A DNA stretch of 64,000 nucleotides from Prunus persica (Eukaryota > Streptophyta > Magnoliopsida > Rosales > Rosaceae), in NCBI RefSeq assembly GCF_000346465.2, contig NC_034009.1, positions 16,352,672 to 16,416,671 on the forward strand, given 5' to 3'. The notes beneath the pieces were generated by a model, which saw only the letters and a list, made by a program, of their open reading frames with translations, was not told the DNA's origin and ran no database searches. The translations under genes and the position numbers were made by a program. Positions 53,787-64,000 of this stretch are shown one piece after another (within the stretch, counting starts at the first letter, position 1; each line of letters begins with the position of its first letter).

Positions 53787-55364
53787 TGTTGGTGAATTTT
53801 AACAACAATATTAAAACCTTGCAAGTGCACAAATCAAATGATAGTATAGTAAGCAAGCAAGGGTCGATCCCACGGAGATTGTGATCTAAAGAGATGTTTA
53901 TCAATGTCACGCAATGAAAATCAAAACAAAGGACTTTCAAACACACGCCAACACCAAGGGGGGTTTTGATTTGTTTTTGTGAATCAAACAAAATAAGGAA
54001 AAGGAAACAAAAGAGAATTTAAATTAGAGTGTAAGAGAAATTGGTTTAAAATCAATCAAGAACAATAGCTAGAACTTACTATCCACCTCCAAACAATCAA
54101 TCAATCCATAAACAACAATAGATAATCAATTTCTCGCAAGCATATGATGACGACACTCACAACAAGATCATGGCATTTGACTCGAGTTGTATGATTCTCT
54201 CTTAAGTGTATGTAAAGTGTATGGCATTTACATCAATACGTGTATTCTTAATTGAAATCTAGTATGGCATTTACTCAAATTAACAATCAAGAATCCATTA
54301 TCAAAGAGAATATGAGTGTCACAAAAACCCTAAAACATGGCATTTGTTATTAGGAATTCAAGAATCGATTTCTCATAACTAGTTCTTAACCCAATTATTC
54401 ATTGCAAACAAGAACACATTCAATAAGGAAATTGACCTATGTTCTACAACAATTTAATTCCAATACATGCTTCTAAGTTAGCTACTCAAAGAAACAAAAT
54501 ATCAGAATTCACATAACATAGAGAAACCGAAATCATCACGCTTGTAGAAACTAAAAATCTATTAAACTTATTTATAAAATTGAAATCATGTTTAGAGCTT
54601 CAAGATTAAGCCCTAACTAACAAGAAATTAGTTACTCATGGTCTTGGATGAACTCAAAAATAAATACATAAGAACTGAAAATTAAAAGAAGGAAGGAAAA
54701 GAAAGAACTCGTTCGCCGCTTTCTCCTCTTGCGCCGTTGATCTCTTTCGAACGTGAATAGTTTTCTCTCAGCCTTGGCTCATCTTTTATATCACTTATAT
54801 CAGAGTTCTAAACCCTAAAATTGACTGAAAAGTCGTCCAAGAAGTCTTGGTAAACAAGGAATCCAAGTAGGAAAGTAAAAATCACAATTCCTAACTCCAC
54901 TGGGAAATACAGCTCAGCCCAAAGTTCACACGATTTTGGGGATTTTTGACCTTGTAGAAAAATCATTAAAAATATATTTTAGAAAGATAAATGTCTTATC
55001 TTTCCAACCATATATAGCACGTAACTTGAAAATTTCGGAAAGGCTTCCGTTTCTTCACATTCACGTAACATGTACGAAACTGTCCTGTCTGCACGTGGGC
55101 TAACTTTACTTGTAATACTGTACCAATTGGCTTGGTAGAAAATTCTAGAAAAATCATAGATTGAACTTCAAGATGTTAGCTTTCATCTCCAATTGGTCTT
55201 GCGCTAAAATTCCTCCGAAAAGTTGATTTTTCCTCAAAACCCTTCTAAGAGTGCAGAAAAGTTGAAAATCAGAAAAATAAAGTAATAAGCCCTTTTTAAA
55301 TCTAATTCTCTTACAAAACCAAAGTAAAAAGAGTACATAAATGTGTATATTTATGGACTTATCA
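53787..55364 (-). repeat. 5' LTR of Athila element (1578 bp)
   Basis: Full-length LTR including the 467-bp part missing from the other copy. Followed by AGACA. Confidence 0.92.
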
Positions 55365-55369
55365 AGACA

Positions 55370-55706
55370 TATGGCAGCTGAGAAATTCGTAGAAAAGGAC
55401 AAAAAAAATGGTTAAGCCCCAGTTGGAAACAGTGAGCTGGAAATCCTAATTGAAACAAAGGTTGACTAGTCATACGAAGGAAAGATGACTAGTCATAATA
55501 TTCAGAAATTTAGTGAATGCAATGTAGTATAATGCAGAATTTACTTTTGTCAAACGCATTGTTTTCCATCAGAATGTAGACAGATAAGAACACCTAGAGA
55601 AGTAATTCTTAATCTAAACTTAGAGCTTGGGAAACTACAATGATTGTCCTATTACAAAATTGTCAAGGGAAGCCAAAAGAAAAAACTCAAAATGCATACA
55701 TTAACA
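55370..55706 (-). repeat. Right piece of the 3' LTR of Sirevirus-like element 2
   Basis: Continues the LTR interrupted by Athila; ends ATGCATACATTAACA, the complement of the LTR start TGTTAATG. Contains the TGACTAGTCA palindrome twice near 55463 and 55488. Confidence 0.88.
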
Positions 55707-55719
55707 ATCTCCCCTTTTT
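55707..55719 (-). other. Polypurine tract of Sirevirus-like element 2
   Basis: Minus strand AAAAAGGGGAGAT next to the LTR. Similar tracts recur at about 55895, 56055 and 56145, mirroring the spacing in element 1. Confidence 0.87.
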
Positions 55720-55720
55720 G

Positions 55721-58700
55721 GCTTTCCTTGATAACACACTCTCTAAATACACTCAACCTAAAACCAAACCTATGGGGATGATGAAATGAAGTACCTACAA
55801 AACAACAACCAAACTCCCAGGCACAAGACAAGCATATTATATCACAGAAATTTGAAACAATATGCAATATATGCAATATGGGGTTGAGAGTGTTCTCCCC
55901 TTTGTTGATAAGGAAAGAACAAAAAGGCAAATATAGGGAAACAGTAATAAAGTGAATTAAACACAAGTCACATAATCAGATTTGAACAATATGCACATGA
56001 CACAGTTTGATTACAAAGCAAAACAGCATTTGCTCAAAACAATACAAGACAACTCCCCATATCAAGTTGCGCAGACTTCCCAAGCACAAAGAACCCCACA
56101 ATGAGATTACAAAAATATACCACCTAACTTGTCCAAAAATACTCCCCTTCAGTATCATATAACATAAGGGAATTAACCTTTGATGTACTAATCCAACAAA
56201 CTGTCTATAAATAGCTAACAAACACAAAAGTGCATCAAACTAAAAGAATAAGAAATGGAGCACAAGTTGCAAGGAATCATATCTAAAGCAATTAAAATCA
56301 AGTGGCTGAATTTAATTTCAATGTGTACACATTACACATAAAGAAACTCCCTAAAAAGACATAGTTTAAGCAATATATTTATCAAAATAAGGGACAACCA
56401 ATGAATTTTTCTTTACATACCATCGTGCAAAATCAAGACAGAGCACTAAGATTTCAAATATTGTTAATTTGAAGAAAGCACCAAGCAAGATGAACCCTAA
56501 ATTTTTGCTCAAAATTGAGGACATGTGATAAAGAACTCAAGAAATAAGTCTCTAGGCTGTCCAAAAAATGTAACATAGCTTTCCAAAAAGCACAAGAAAA
56601 AGTGAGTGGACTAGTGAAATGGACTAGTCACGCATGTCTAAATTTGAGGTGGCATCAAAAGAGCAACAACCTCATTGACACAGCCAAGAACAAAAGAGAG
56701 TGAATCAATCGAGATAGGGCTTAAGATGGCAACATTGATGTATGAAAATGATAAAAACAATCAGCAAGAATGTTGCCAAACACATGCATCTCAAAGAAAC
56801 TCCCTCAACAAAATAAATCAGCCAACAATCCAAAAGTCATATAGCACAGCAGACTTGTAAGGGTTTACAAGGATCATGTTAGGCTAAGTTTGAAATGTGG
56901 GAACATCTAAGTGTTGTGTGACTGGAGTATATATTTTCATGTCGTTATCAGCACAAGGATCAAGCTGGAGAAGGCCACTAATGACAACAACAAGAAATTT
57001 CAAAAACATAAGACAACTTATCAAGATGACTCGTTATGTAGCAGACCAAAATGACACTATTTTAGACAAGCAATGCACATAATAAAGAAGACATTCCAAG
57101 ATGAAAATAAGGTACAAAAGCTTTGACACAAAAAAAAGATGTGAAAATAACCAAAGAATGCATGTCACCAAGGAAAAACAACAATCACACCCAAGCAAAT
57201 CTAAAGTAAGCTAGGATAATGCATAAGCCACTCCTCTTCAAAACAAGAATGCACTTTCCTCCTATAGCCAAAGTCTAAGTGCTGAGAACTAAAGCTCTAA
57301 ATAATAAAGGAAATCCATAACCAAGATCAATCCTAACAAGAAGTAAGCAGTTCACTACATAACAAAGTGTTCCAAGGACAAGTAAATAACAAGCTCCCTT
57401 TAATGAAAAAATCACAAAGTGCAATAGACCTATAAATTCAAAACAGGAGATTGCAGCCAGGTCACATATGGTAACAAGGGTCAAATCCAAGAATGACTAA
57501 ATACCTTAAGACCAAACCGATACTAGTGACCAATGACTAGTATATATGACTAGTCATATGGGCTTAGAAAACAAACACCAACATTACTTAAACAAGAAAA
57601 CTCACAGAATTCTCAATTGTGTGACCAAACCCATGACATGTCAATGAAGAAGCTTTGCTAAAGCAAAGTATGGATTATCACAGCCAAAGAGATACAAGAA
57701 AGACTACCAAGTAGTCAATGACTCCAAAGTATGGTCACAAATGCATACAATAAGACTCAAAACAGTCCAAACCACAAGTGCTCGAATGCATAAAGTCTAG
57801 AGTCCCCTTAAGCACAACAAATAACCAACAAAAATGCAACCAATAATGAATAAGTGAGACACAAAGAATGCTAGATTGGATGAGTAGTCATGCGAGGCAG
57901 AAATGATTTCCAGAAAGCTAGCATGAAACACATTGACCCAAAGCATACCATATAAAGAGATATCAAAGCATAATAAGCTATATTGAGATGGAAGCAACTA
58001 GAATTTGGATTAGAAAAACCTCATGCAATAGAATAACATGCATCTCCATAACATGTGCTTAAGTTATTTGGAAAAACACAAGTGGGAAATAGTTGAACTA
58101 CAAAGATTAACATGCCAAAGCAATGTATGCACTCAATTCCCAAAATCAATGAGATACATAAGTTAGAACCTCTCATCAAGCATAGAGTAAGGAGTTTGGG
58201 AAAAAGGAGGCCTAATTCAATATGAGCTTCAATAATGATTTCCAAGAGTTGCATGAGACTTTCCAAGCATCAAATCTAATATAAGTCTAGAAATCAAGGC
58301 ATAAATCCTACCAAGAAATGTGATCCAAAAGTTGACATTTATCAATATTTTAGAAAGGCATAGCACACTTGCTTGTACAATTTTGATTTTCTATTTGTTG
58401 GTGTACAATGCTCTTCGAAGCGCTTTTACCTTTAAAAAAAAATAAGTATAGCACACTTGCTTGTCCGAAAATGCTTTTTCTATATTTGTGGACAATGCTT
58501 TTCCAAGGCTTTTACTCCAACAATTTATTTGCATTTTGATTTCCAAATGGATCAAAAGATCAAGGTAGAGAGACAACTAGAAGTGATCTTAGACACTTTA
58601 TAGATAACTCAAAGCATATCATGCAACATAAATATATTCAACAAAAAAGCTCAAAATTGTAGACAAGAATGGGAAAAACTCTTTCACACCTACAGCATCA

Positions 58701-59160
58701 TGAAAAGAGTCCCACTCATAAGAATCATGCATTTTGAGAGAAGAGAGCTTACATGCAATCTTTTTTTTTATTTTTAACACAAACAAAATGGAAATTCAGA
58801 TTGTAAGCACATGAACAACCCAATAGATCTTTGAAGGAAATCAATACCTTCAAGTGTCTAGCGGTTGAGAGTTAAAAAACAGCTAGTTGCTTCTCAATAT
58901 GCACAAATTTCAAGACATTATTTTCACCAAGATCTCTTCTGTAAGAAAATACCTTAAGTCAATTAGTCAAACATCTACAAGATCTCACACATCATGAAGT
59001 TTGAAGGAATATGAGATCCAAAGTACTATGAGAGATGAATGATGTGCAAAAGGTGAAATTATGAGACCAAAATAAAGAAAATAACAAGTAAAATGCACAT
59101 ACATGACAATGTATCTAGACTCCATGAAGCACACATAAACAAGAGAATGGTCTAGATACA
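55721..59160 (-). other. Long non-coding 3' region of Sirevirus-like element 2
   Basis: About 3.4 kb related in part to 16600-18926 of element 1, without any pol. A unit of about 80 bp with ATAGCACACTTGCTTGT is tandemly duplicated at about 58358-58520. Palindrome variants occur near 56617 and 57547. No gene supported. Confidence 0.7.
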
Positions 59161-59321
59161 TAACACGAATAAACTAGTCACTAACATGAAGAAGAATATG
59201 GTCTTACTTCTTGACCCAAACTTGCTTCACTTTTGAAACTTTATGAGGTAAAGAGATCAACTTAGGAATTTTGACAACTTATAAAGAAAATCATTCACTT
59301 GAGTTTGAAGTGAGGCATCAT

Positions 59322-60629
59322 TTACTTTCTTGAAATGAACAAAAAACTTTTTTTCTCAAAATTCCTAAGCTCAAAACACTTTGGTCTTATATGTCCTAAT
59401 GTGCCACAATGATGGCAAGTAGGAATGAACATTTTTGGTTTTGGGAAACTAAATTTTGCAATGGAAGAATGTTTACCCCTTTTACAAAGAACAGATTTTG
59501 CAAGCTCAGATGAAACATGGTTCTTAAAGCCATTTGCATTGGTTGCTCTAGACACATTCCTTAGAGCATTACACCTAGGTCGAATGTGACATTTCATACC
59601 ACAATGGTGACAAGTAGGAATGAATCTTTGAGTCCTAGTTGGCTCTAAAACATCTAACTTTGTATTTGACTCCTTGACAAATGTGGTCAAAGGAGGAGGA
59701 ACACATAAACTAGAACAAGCATAACCAAAACCAGTTTTGTCTCCCTGAACCTTACCCATATTCAACATTTTATCCACTTTTTTAGCCCCTATGGTAAGCT
59801 TGATCACCGTGTCATTTGCCTCATTTATCTGAGTCAACAAATTCTTGTTGGAGGCTTGGAAAATCAAGTTGTTTTCCTTGAGCACATTCACTTGGTTTGA
59901 AATGTCATTTTCAATGACAATCAATGAATCCCTTTCACTCTCCAAGGTCTCAACATTTTCACTCAATTCATTATTTGCTTCTTTAAAAGTGCAATTAAGA
60001 ATTTCTAAGTTCTTTACCTTCCCTTCAAGTAAGACATTTCTTTCCTTAAGCTTGGAAGTTTCAGTAAAAAGGACATCATACTTTTCACACATACCCAAGC
60101 ATGACTGGTCATCCTGCCTATCATCTCCAGACATAGATTCATTTCCTGAATCAGATTTTCCTTCCTTGACTACATGAACTCTAGCAAGGCTAGAGTTATG
60201 AACAGAACCAACAAGGGCAAAATTATTTGCCTCTTCATAAGATGAAGTGATATAGTTATTGGAATCATCACTATCATTATCACTCCATTGTGCACTAATT
60301 GACTCTTCTCTCCCATTAGACTCTGTCATGTGGTTATTTGCACATTCCACATCAATGTGACCAGCACCACCACATAGATAGCACTTTACAAGACTCTTCA
60401 AACTTTTGTTCTCCCTAAAGCCATAAGAGTCCAAAAAATTCATCTCCTTAAAAACATTGCCTTGAGACACACATGTAGACGAAGTAGGAAGATTCTGACA
60501 ATTCCTAGTGACTTTGGTTTTATCTTTGACAACCCTTCTATAATTCTTAACAAACAAGGCAAGCTCATCATGAATGCAATGAGCAATTTGATCCATTTTT
60601 ATGTTTGCACACCTAATACCAATTAGCAC
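59322..60629 (-). CDS. Gag-like protein with zinc knuckles, Sirevirus-like element 2
   Basis: A 435-residue frame related to the gag of element 1; first Met at 60629, or MDQIAHCIHDELALF at 60596. Zinc knuckles are CYLCGGAGHIDVEC (residues 83-96), CHHCGMKCHIRPRC and CHHCGTLGHIRPKC; the second is intact here but degenerate in element 1. A coiled coil fills the middle and differs strongly from that of element 1. The C-terminus is shifted out of frame after RNFEKKSF, losing about 60 residues that remain visible in DNA to about 59175. The capsid half is missing as in element 1. Confidence 0.82.
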   Translation of the reverse strand: MLIGIRCANIKMDQIAHCIHDELALFVKNYRRVVKDKTKVTRNCQNLPTSSTCVSQGNVFKEMNFLDSYGFRENKSLKSLVKCYLCGGAGHIDVECANNHMTESNGREESISAQWSDNDSDDSNNYITSSYEEANNFALVGSVHNSSLARVHVVKEGKSDSGNESMSGDDRQDDQSCLGMCEKYDVLFTETSKLKERNVLLEGKVKNLEILNCTFKEANNELSENVETLESERDSLIVIENDISNQVNVLKENNLIFQASNKNLLTQINEANDTVIKLTIGAKKVDKMLNMGKVQGDKTGFGYACSSLCVPPPLTTFVKESNTKLDVLEPTRTQRFIPTCHHCGMKCHIRPRCNALRNVSRATNANGFKNHVSSELAKSVLCKRGKHSSIAKFSFPKPKMFIPTCHHCGTLGHIRPKCFELRNFEKKSFLFISRK

Positions 60630-60660
60630 CCAAAGGATCTCTCTATTTATGTTAAGAGCT

Positions 60661-60675
60661 GGTGCTCTGATACTA
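60661..60675 (-). other. Primer-binding site of Sirevirus-like element 2
   Basis: Minus strand TAGTATCAGAGCACC, one mismatch from TGGTATCAGAGC, next to the 5' LTR. Confidence 0.85.
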
Positions 60676-60677
60676 AT

Positions 60678-62188
60678 TGAAATAGGTACTTAGGTGACGA
60701 GGGGTAACTTTTACGACACTTAAACAAAACGTAACAATCTTCACACACTTTAGACCTTGACCAAGTACACTTATACTAGTCAACTTCTAGGCATGAACAA
60801 CCACAATCAAGAATACACACAGAGCATGCCACAATATACCTACAACCCTAGAAGATTACTAGTGACAACCTAGACACTCAGAAGGACCCTTCAATCTAGG
60901 CATCCCCTGTGCTAGCAACAACTATGGTGAAAGTGTGTGAAATCATCATAATCAAGTAAACACCGAACAGCAAATAATGATGACTAGGCAACTATAAGGA
61001 CACAAACCCAGAATTCATACAATGACTAGACAACCACTAAGAACACAAACCCAGAATTCATACAATGACTAGTCAACCACAATTCATACGATGACTAGTC
61101 AACCACCAAGAACACAAACTCAGAATTCATACGATGACTAGTCAACCACCAAGAACAGAAACCCATAAAAATTACAGAGATGCAATCATAAATTATTCAC
61201 CCAGAAACCCACCATTGGGAAAAACTGGGGGTCATCAACCGACCAGGCAATCCACTAAGTAGAAAAAGATTGTTACAAAAGAACACAAGCAAGCTCAAGA
61301 AAAACCTAGATCTATTTAGGAAGATGAGCTATATATACCCCCTTTGTGCAATCTTCTTCTCCAACTTAGCAAAGCTTGAAGTTCAGTTCTTCATGGCAAT
61401 GACAGCTTCTTCTTCAACTTAGCAAAGCTTGAAGCTCAGTTCTTCATGGCAATGGCAGCTTCTTCTCCAGCTCAATCATCCCATGGCACCAGCTTGCAAG
61501 CTCCAACTCAGACAGAAACCAAAATTTGGATTCCAAAGAGAATGACCAATTTCTTCAAGAAACCATACTCTTGAAGAAATCAATCTTGAATCTGACCTAG
61601 ATGTATATGAGAGAGTGTTTGATCTAGCAAGATGAGGTTTTCATATTTCAAACGCAGTTTTCAAAAAAGAACATTTTAGAAAACTCAAAGATGAAAAATA
61701 TGAAGGTTACACTTGAGGAAGAAGAGAAAGTTTACAGAGAAACTTTTCAAAACTTGCCTACAAAAGTGACGGCTGCCAAATGAGGAATTCTTTGACTTTT
61801 ACCAAAAATTCCTAGGAAAGAATAGAGACATGGCAGCTGAGAAATTCGTAGAAAAGGACAAAAAAAATGGTTAAGCTCCAACTGGAAACAGTGAGCTGGA
61901 AATCCTAATTAAAACAAAGTTTGACTAGTCATACGAAGAAAAGATGACTAGTCATAAGAATGCAAGATGACTAGTCATAATCTTCAGAAATTTAGTGAAT
62001 GCAATGTAGTGTAATTCTGAATTTACCTTTGTCAAACGCATTGTTTTCCATCAGAATGTTGGCAGATAAGAACACCTAGAGAAGTAATTCTTAATCTAAA
62101 CTTAGAGCTTGGGAAACTACAATGATTGTCCTATTACAAAATTGTCAAGGGAAGCCAAAAGAAAAAACTCAAAATGCATACATTAACA
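60678..62188 (-). repeat. 5' LTR of Sirevirus-like element 2 (1511 bp)
   Basis: Minus strand TGTTAATG...CTATTTCA, related to the LTR of element 1. Contains many TGACTAGTCA palindromes. Confidence 0.9.
60976..61156 (-). repeat. Tandem repeat with palindrome in LTR of element 2
   Basis: About four units of 30-50 bp, each with TGACTAG(T/G/A)CA, AACCAC and CAGAATTCATAC. The palindrome is therefore being copied in number within the LTR. Confidence 0.8.
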
Positions 62189-62569
62189 ATTACGCCCCAC
62201 ACTGGTGCTTATGGTTCTTTAGCGTTCGCCTCCCATGATACAACGACTCCCCTCCTTATGAAAGAAGCATTGCAATTCACAAGGAACTTTGAACCAAAAT
62301 TATGCAGGAACCTCTCTTTATGAAATCTAATGCTCTCTATATATGAAAGTATGTATGTAGAGAATTGATTGAATGAATAAAACTGCAGGAGGATTGCTCT
62401 ATTTATAGATGATGAAATACCCTTTCCAAAAAAGGTATCCCAATCTGAAAAGGCAAACAATGCATCCCTTGGTCTGAAGAGTTGTTATCCCAAACAATGC
62501 ATCCCCTGATTTGAAGAGTTGTCAACCCTCGTGTGAAGATTAACATTAGTTAATATTAAATTTCCAACA
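62189..62569 (-). repeat. Part of an LTR of a further Copia-like element
   Basis: Ends TTTCCAACA at 62569, immediately followed by ATCCCCCACATG, which on the minus strand is a polypurine tract (CATGTGGGGGAT). CTATTTATAGATG near 62399 resembles an LTR promoter in the complementary sense. The left edge coincides with Sirevirus-like element 2, which probably inserted here. Confidence 0.55.
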
Positions 62570-64000
62570 ATCCCCCACATGAATGGAAATTGACTCAACA
62601 ACATGCAAATAAAAAATGAAGACAGTAGAAAGAGTCCCTATTAGAAGAATACTGCATCAGGATAGGTAGCTTTTGGCCTTGAACCTTCCATAGTGGAATA
62701 TTGTCGTATTTACTTGGCTAATTAGTGAACATGATGTCTTGAACTGTTCAGCCGTTTGTGTAAACCCAGACAATAGCACTCACACAATACCCTTCTAAAC
62801 ATATCTGGTTTGATCGGTTGTGCTCATTTTGGCCCTAAGCAATTCCTGGTATTCATGAGAGCTTTAGAGAATTTAAGCCTTAAAAAGTTCTCATAGAAAC
62901 GGCCTCATTTCACACTCACATATGTGACTTCCTATTAAGAGTATCATGCACTATCCCACTCGGATTTCCAAGCTATAGGAATCATTAAAATCAAAGATTA
63001 CCCTAAAAACACTCTACAGGCAGCACTGTTTCATCATAGGACATGGGTAAGAGATGTAATTTCGGCAGTGCTACTACGTAGTCATCCATAATCCAGTCAG
63101 CTAGGTTGGGTATCCACTATGGAGACTTTAAATATTTAGGCTTATACTCCCATTCCCCTCGATGATCAACTAACTCTCTAGTTTGACCTTTAAATATTGG
63201 ATCCACTAGGTTGACTATTTTTGTAATATATTGCCATCATAATTACACATATGGAAATAAATTACATTCAAGAGTAGTTTTAATTTATTTTGTCAAGACT
63301 TAATAATTGTGCCAACTGAGTAACCTTCTAATACTCAGTTAGACACCCCCACATTTGTGGTACTTATAGGAAGATCTTTAACCTTCTCATACTTTGTATA
63401 AGAGAAATTTAAACTCTTGTGAACATCAAAGCCTCTCTCCACAAAAACGTGGTGCTTATGAACTAATCTAGAAAACTTCCATTTTCTCTATCAGGAAATA
63501 GAATTCCAAATTTTCCTTCATGTCTGTCACCCCCACAATTTTCACATAATTGTTGAAGGTATTGAGCAATCTGTTAATCATTTTTTCATATGCCTAAGAA
63601 GTAGAAAACTTTTACTTTATCCTTAAAGAATGAGATAATAGTTCTATAGTATTAGCTTATAATTTCCTTTAAATCAATTTAATGTTGCATTAGCAATAGA
63701 ATTATGTTTATAACATAATTAACATGTTCTAGTTACCATGCCCTCATTAATTGATTAAAGCAAATTATAAAACTAATTTTCCTTTATAAAGTGCACATCA
63801 ATTTATACATAGGGTAAGGCTTTGGTACCCTTTGTCGATAGGTAGTACAATGGAGATATTTATTCTTAAAATATCTTCACTTCTTAGGCTCTTTGTAATA
63901 GGACTACTAATTAGCTTTCCTCCTTTGAAGTCTCAAAGTTTTCATACCAAGTACCTCACTCGAAATACTTTGACTGCTTTCTAACCATGACCAACATGGT
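62570..64000 (-). other. Probable 3' interior of the same Copia-like element
   Basis: No open reading frame or domain seen. Follows the polypurine tract, so it should be the non-coding 3' interior of a minus-strand LTR element that continues past the window. Confidence 0.4.

Larger units (their letters stand above)
44412..55364 (-). mobile_element. Athila-lineage Gypsy retrotransposon, complete ends, three stops in gag-pol
   Basis: LTRs 44412-45520 and 53787-55364 start TGTTGGTGAATTTT and end GGACTTATCA, flanked by AGACA (44407-44411; 55365-55369). The primer site matches tRNA-Asp, as in Athila/Tat elements. A single frame from 53723 to 48387 encodes gag, protease, reverse transcriptase, RNase H and integrase, broken only by stops at about 53103, 50700 and 48954. 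LTR identity is about 98-99% outside a 467-bp deletion. It sits in the 3' LTR of Sirevirus-like element 2. Confidence 0.94.
44292..62188 (-). mobile_element. Sirevirus-like element 2: gag only, 3' LTR truncated and split by Athila
   Basis: The intact 5' LTR is 60678-62188. The 3' LTR survives only as 44292-44411 plus 55370-55706, corresponding to about 61716-62188 of the 5' LTR; the rest is missing at the left edge. Orientation is given by the primer site (60661-60675), the gag gene (minus strand) and the polypurine tract (55707-55719). Subtracting the Athila insertion leaves about 6.9 kb. There is no protease, integrase or reverse transcriptase, so it is a gag-only, non-autonomous relative of element 1. 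Confidence 0.87.

Noticed and set aside
59845..60177. Plus-strand frame of 110 codons
   Set aside because: Antisense of the gag coiled-coil region.
1..64000. CRISPR array, bacterial operon or prophage
   Set aside because: The short repeats are transposon motifs with irregular spacing. All coding content is plant transposable element type with introns and LTRs.
1..64000. Endogenous plant pararetrovirus
   Set aside because: All reverse transcriptase motifs sit in Copia or Gypsy gene order with paired LTRs and target duplications. No movement-protein or coat-type motif was seen.

Overview
The window is repeat-dense nuclear DNA of a flowering plant. It has plant LTR retrotransposons (Copia, Gypsy/Athila, Sirevirus-like), CACTA DNA transposons, primer-binding sites matching plant tRNAs, spliced introns, AT-rich spacers and a small piece of plant mitochondrial DNA. 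A dicot is likely. A Rosaceae/Prunus-type genome is my guess from overall sequence flavour only. I found no intact ordinary host gene. Almost every kilobase is a mobile element, often one nested in another, and two runs of N mark assembly gaps.

Layout. 1-11512: two copies of one CACTA family, both transcribed on the minus strand. Copy A ends at 6608 and appears to sit inside copy B (6609-11512). They carry a spliced transposase-accessory (Transposase_24-like) gene fused to a Ulp1-type cysteine protease, a dense CGTCGT/ACGACG motif, and a captured 5' fragment of the proteasome gene RPN6. 11711-20232: a young Sirevirus-like Copia element (plus strand, target duplication GAGAT) with a gag gene but mostly lost pol. 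21050-22630: a long imperfect inverted repeat. 23366-24321: a second CACTA-type fragment carrying a mitochondrial insert that reaches the start of rrn18. 24469-35243: an old, mostly non-coding Copia derivative (minus strand, target duplication GCTTC). It was hit by a Gypsy element (29105-31340, TTAAA) and by a 2.6-kb solo LTR (31981-34611, CTTGC), and it carries a broken antisense coding region.

37109-42016: a very young Copia element (minus strand, AAAAG) with near-identical LTRs but a broken polyprotein. 44292-62188: a second Sirevirus-like element (minus strand) reduced to gag, its 3' LTR truncated and split by an Athila-lineage Gypsy element (44412-55364, minus strand, AGACA). The Athila gag-pol frame is complete except for three in-frame stops. 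62189-64000: the LTR and 3' interior of a further Copia-like element into which the second Sirevirus probably inserted.

How the parts work together. None of the elements looks fully autonomous. The CACTA copies show no TNPD-type transposase in the window. Both Sirevirus-like elements keep gag, zinc knuckles, primer site and polypurine tracts but lack a working pol, so they look like parasites of a relative elsewhere. The young Copia and Athila copies have few but fatal coding lesions. The most interesting leads are the RPN6 capture, the self-nested CACTA with its motif-saturated introns, the TGACTAGTCA palindromes spread through the Sirevirus family, and the antisense coding region in the Copia derivative.
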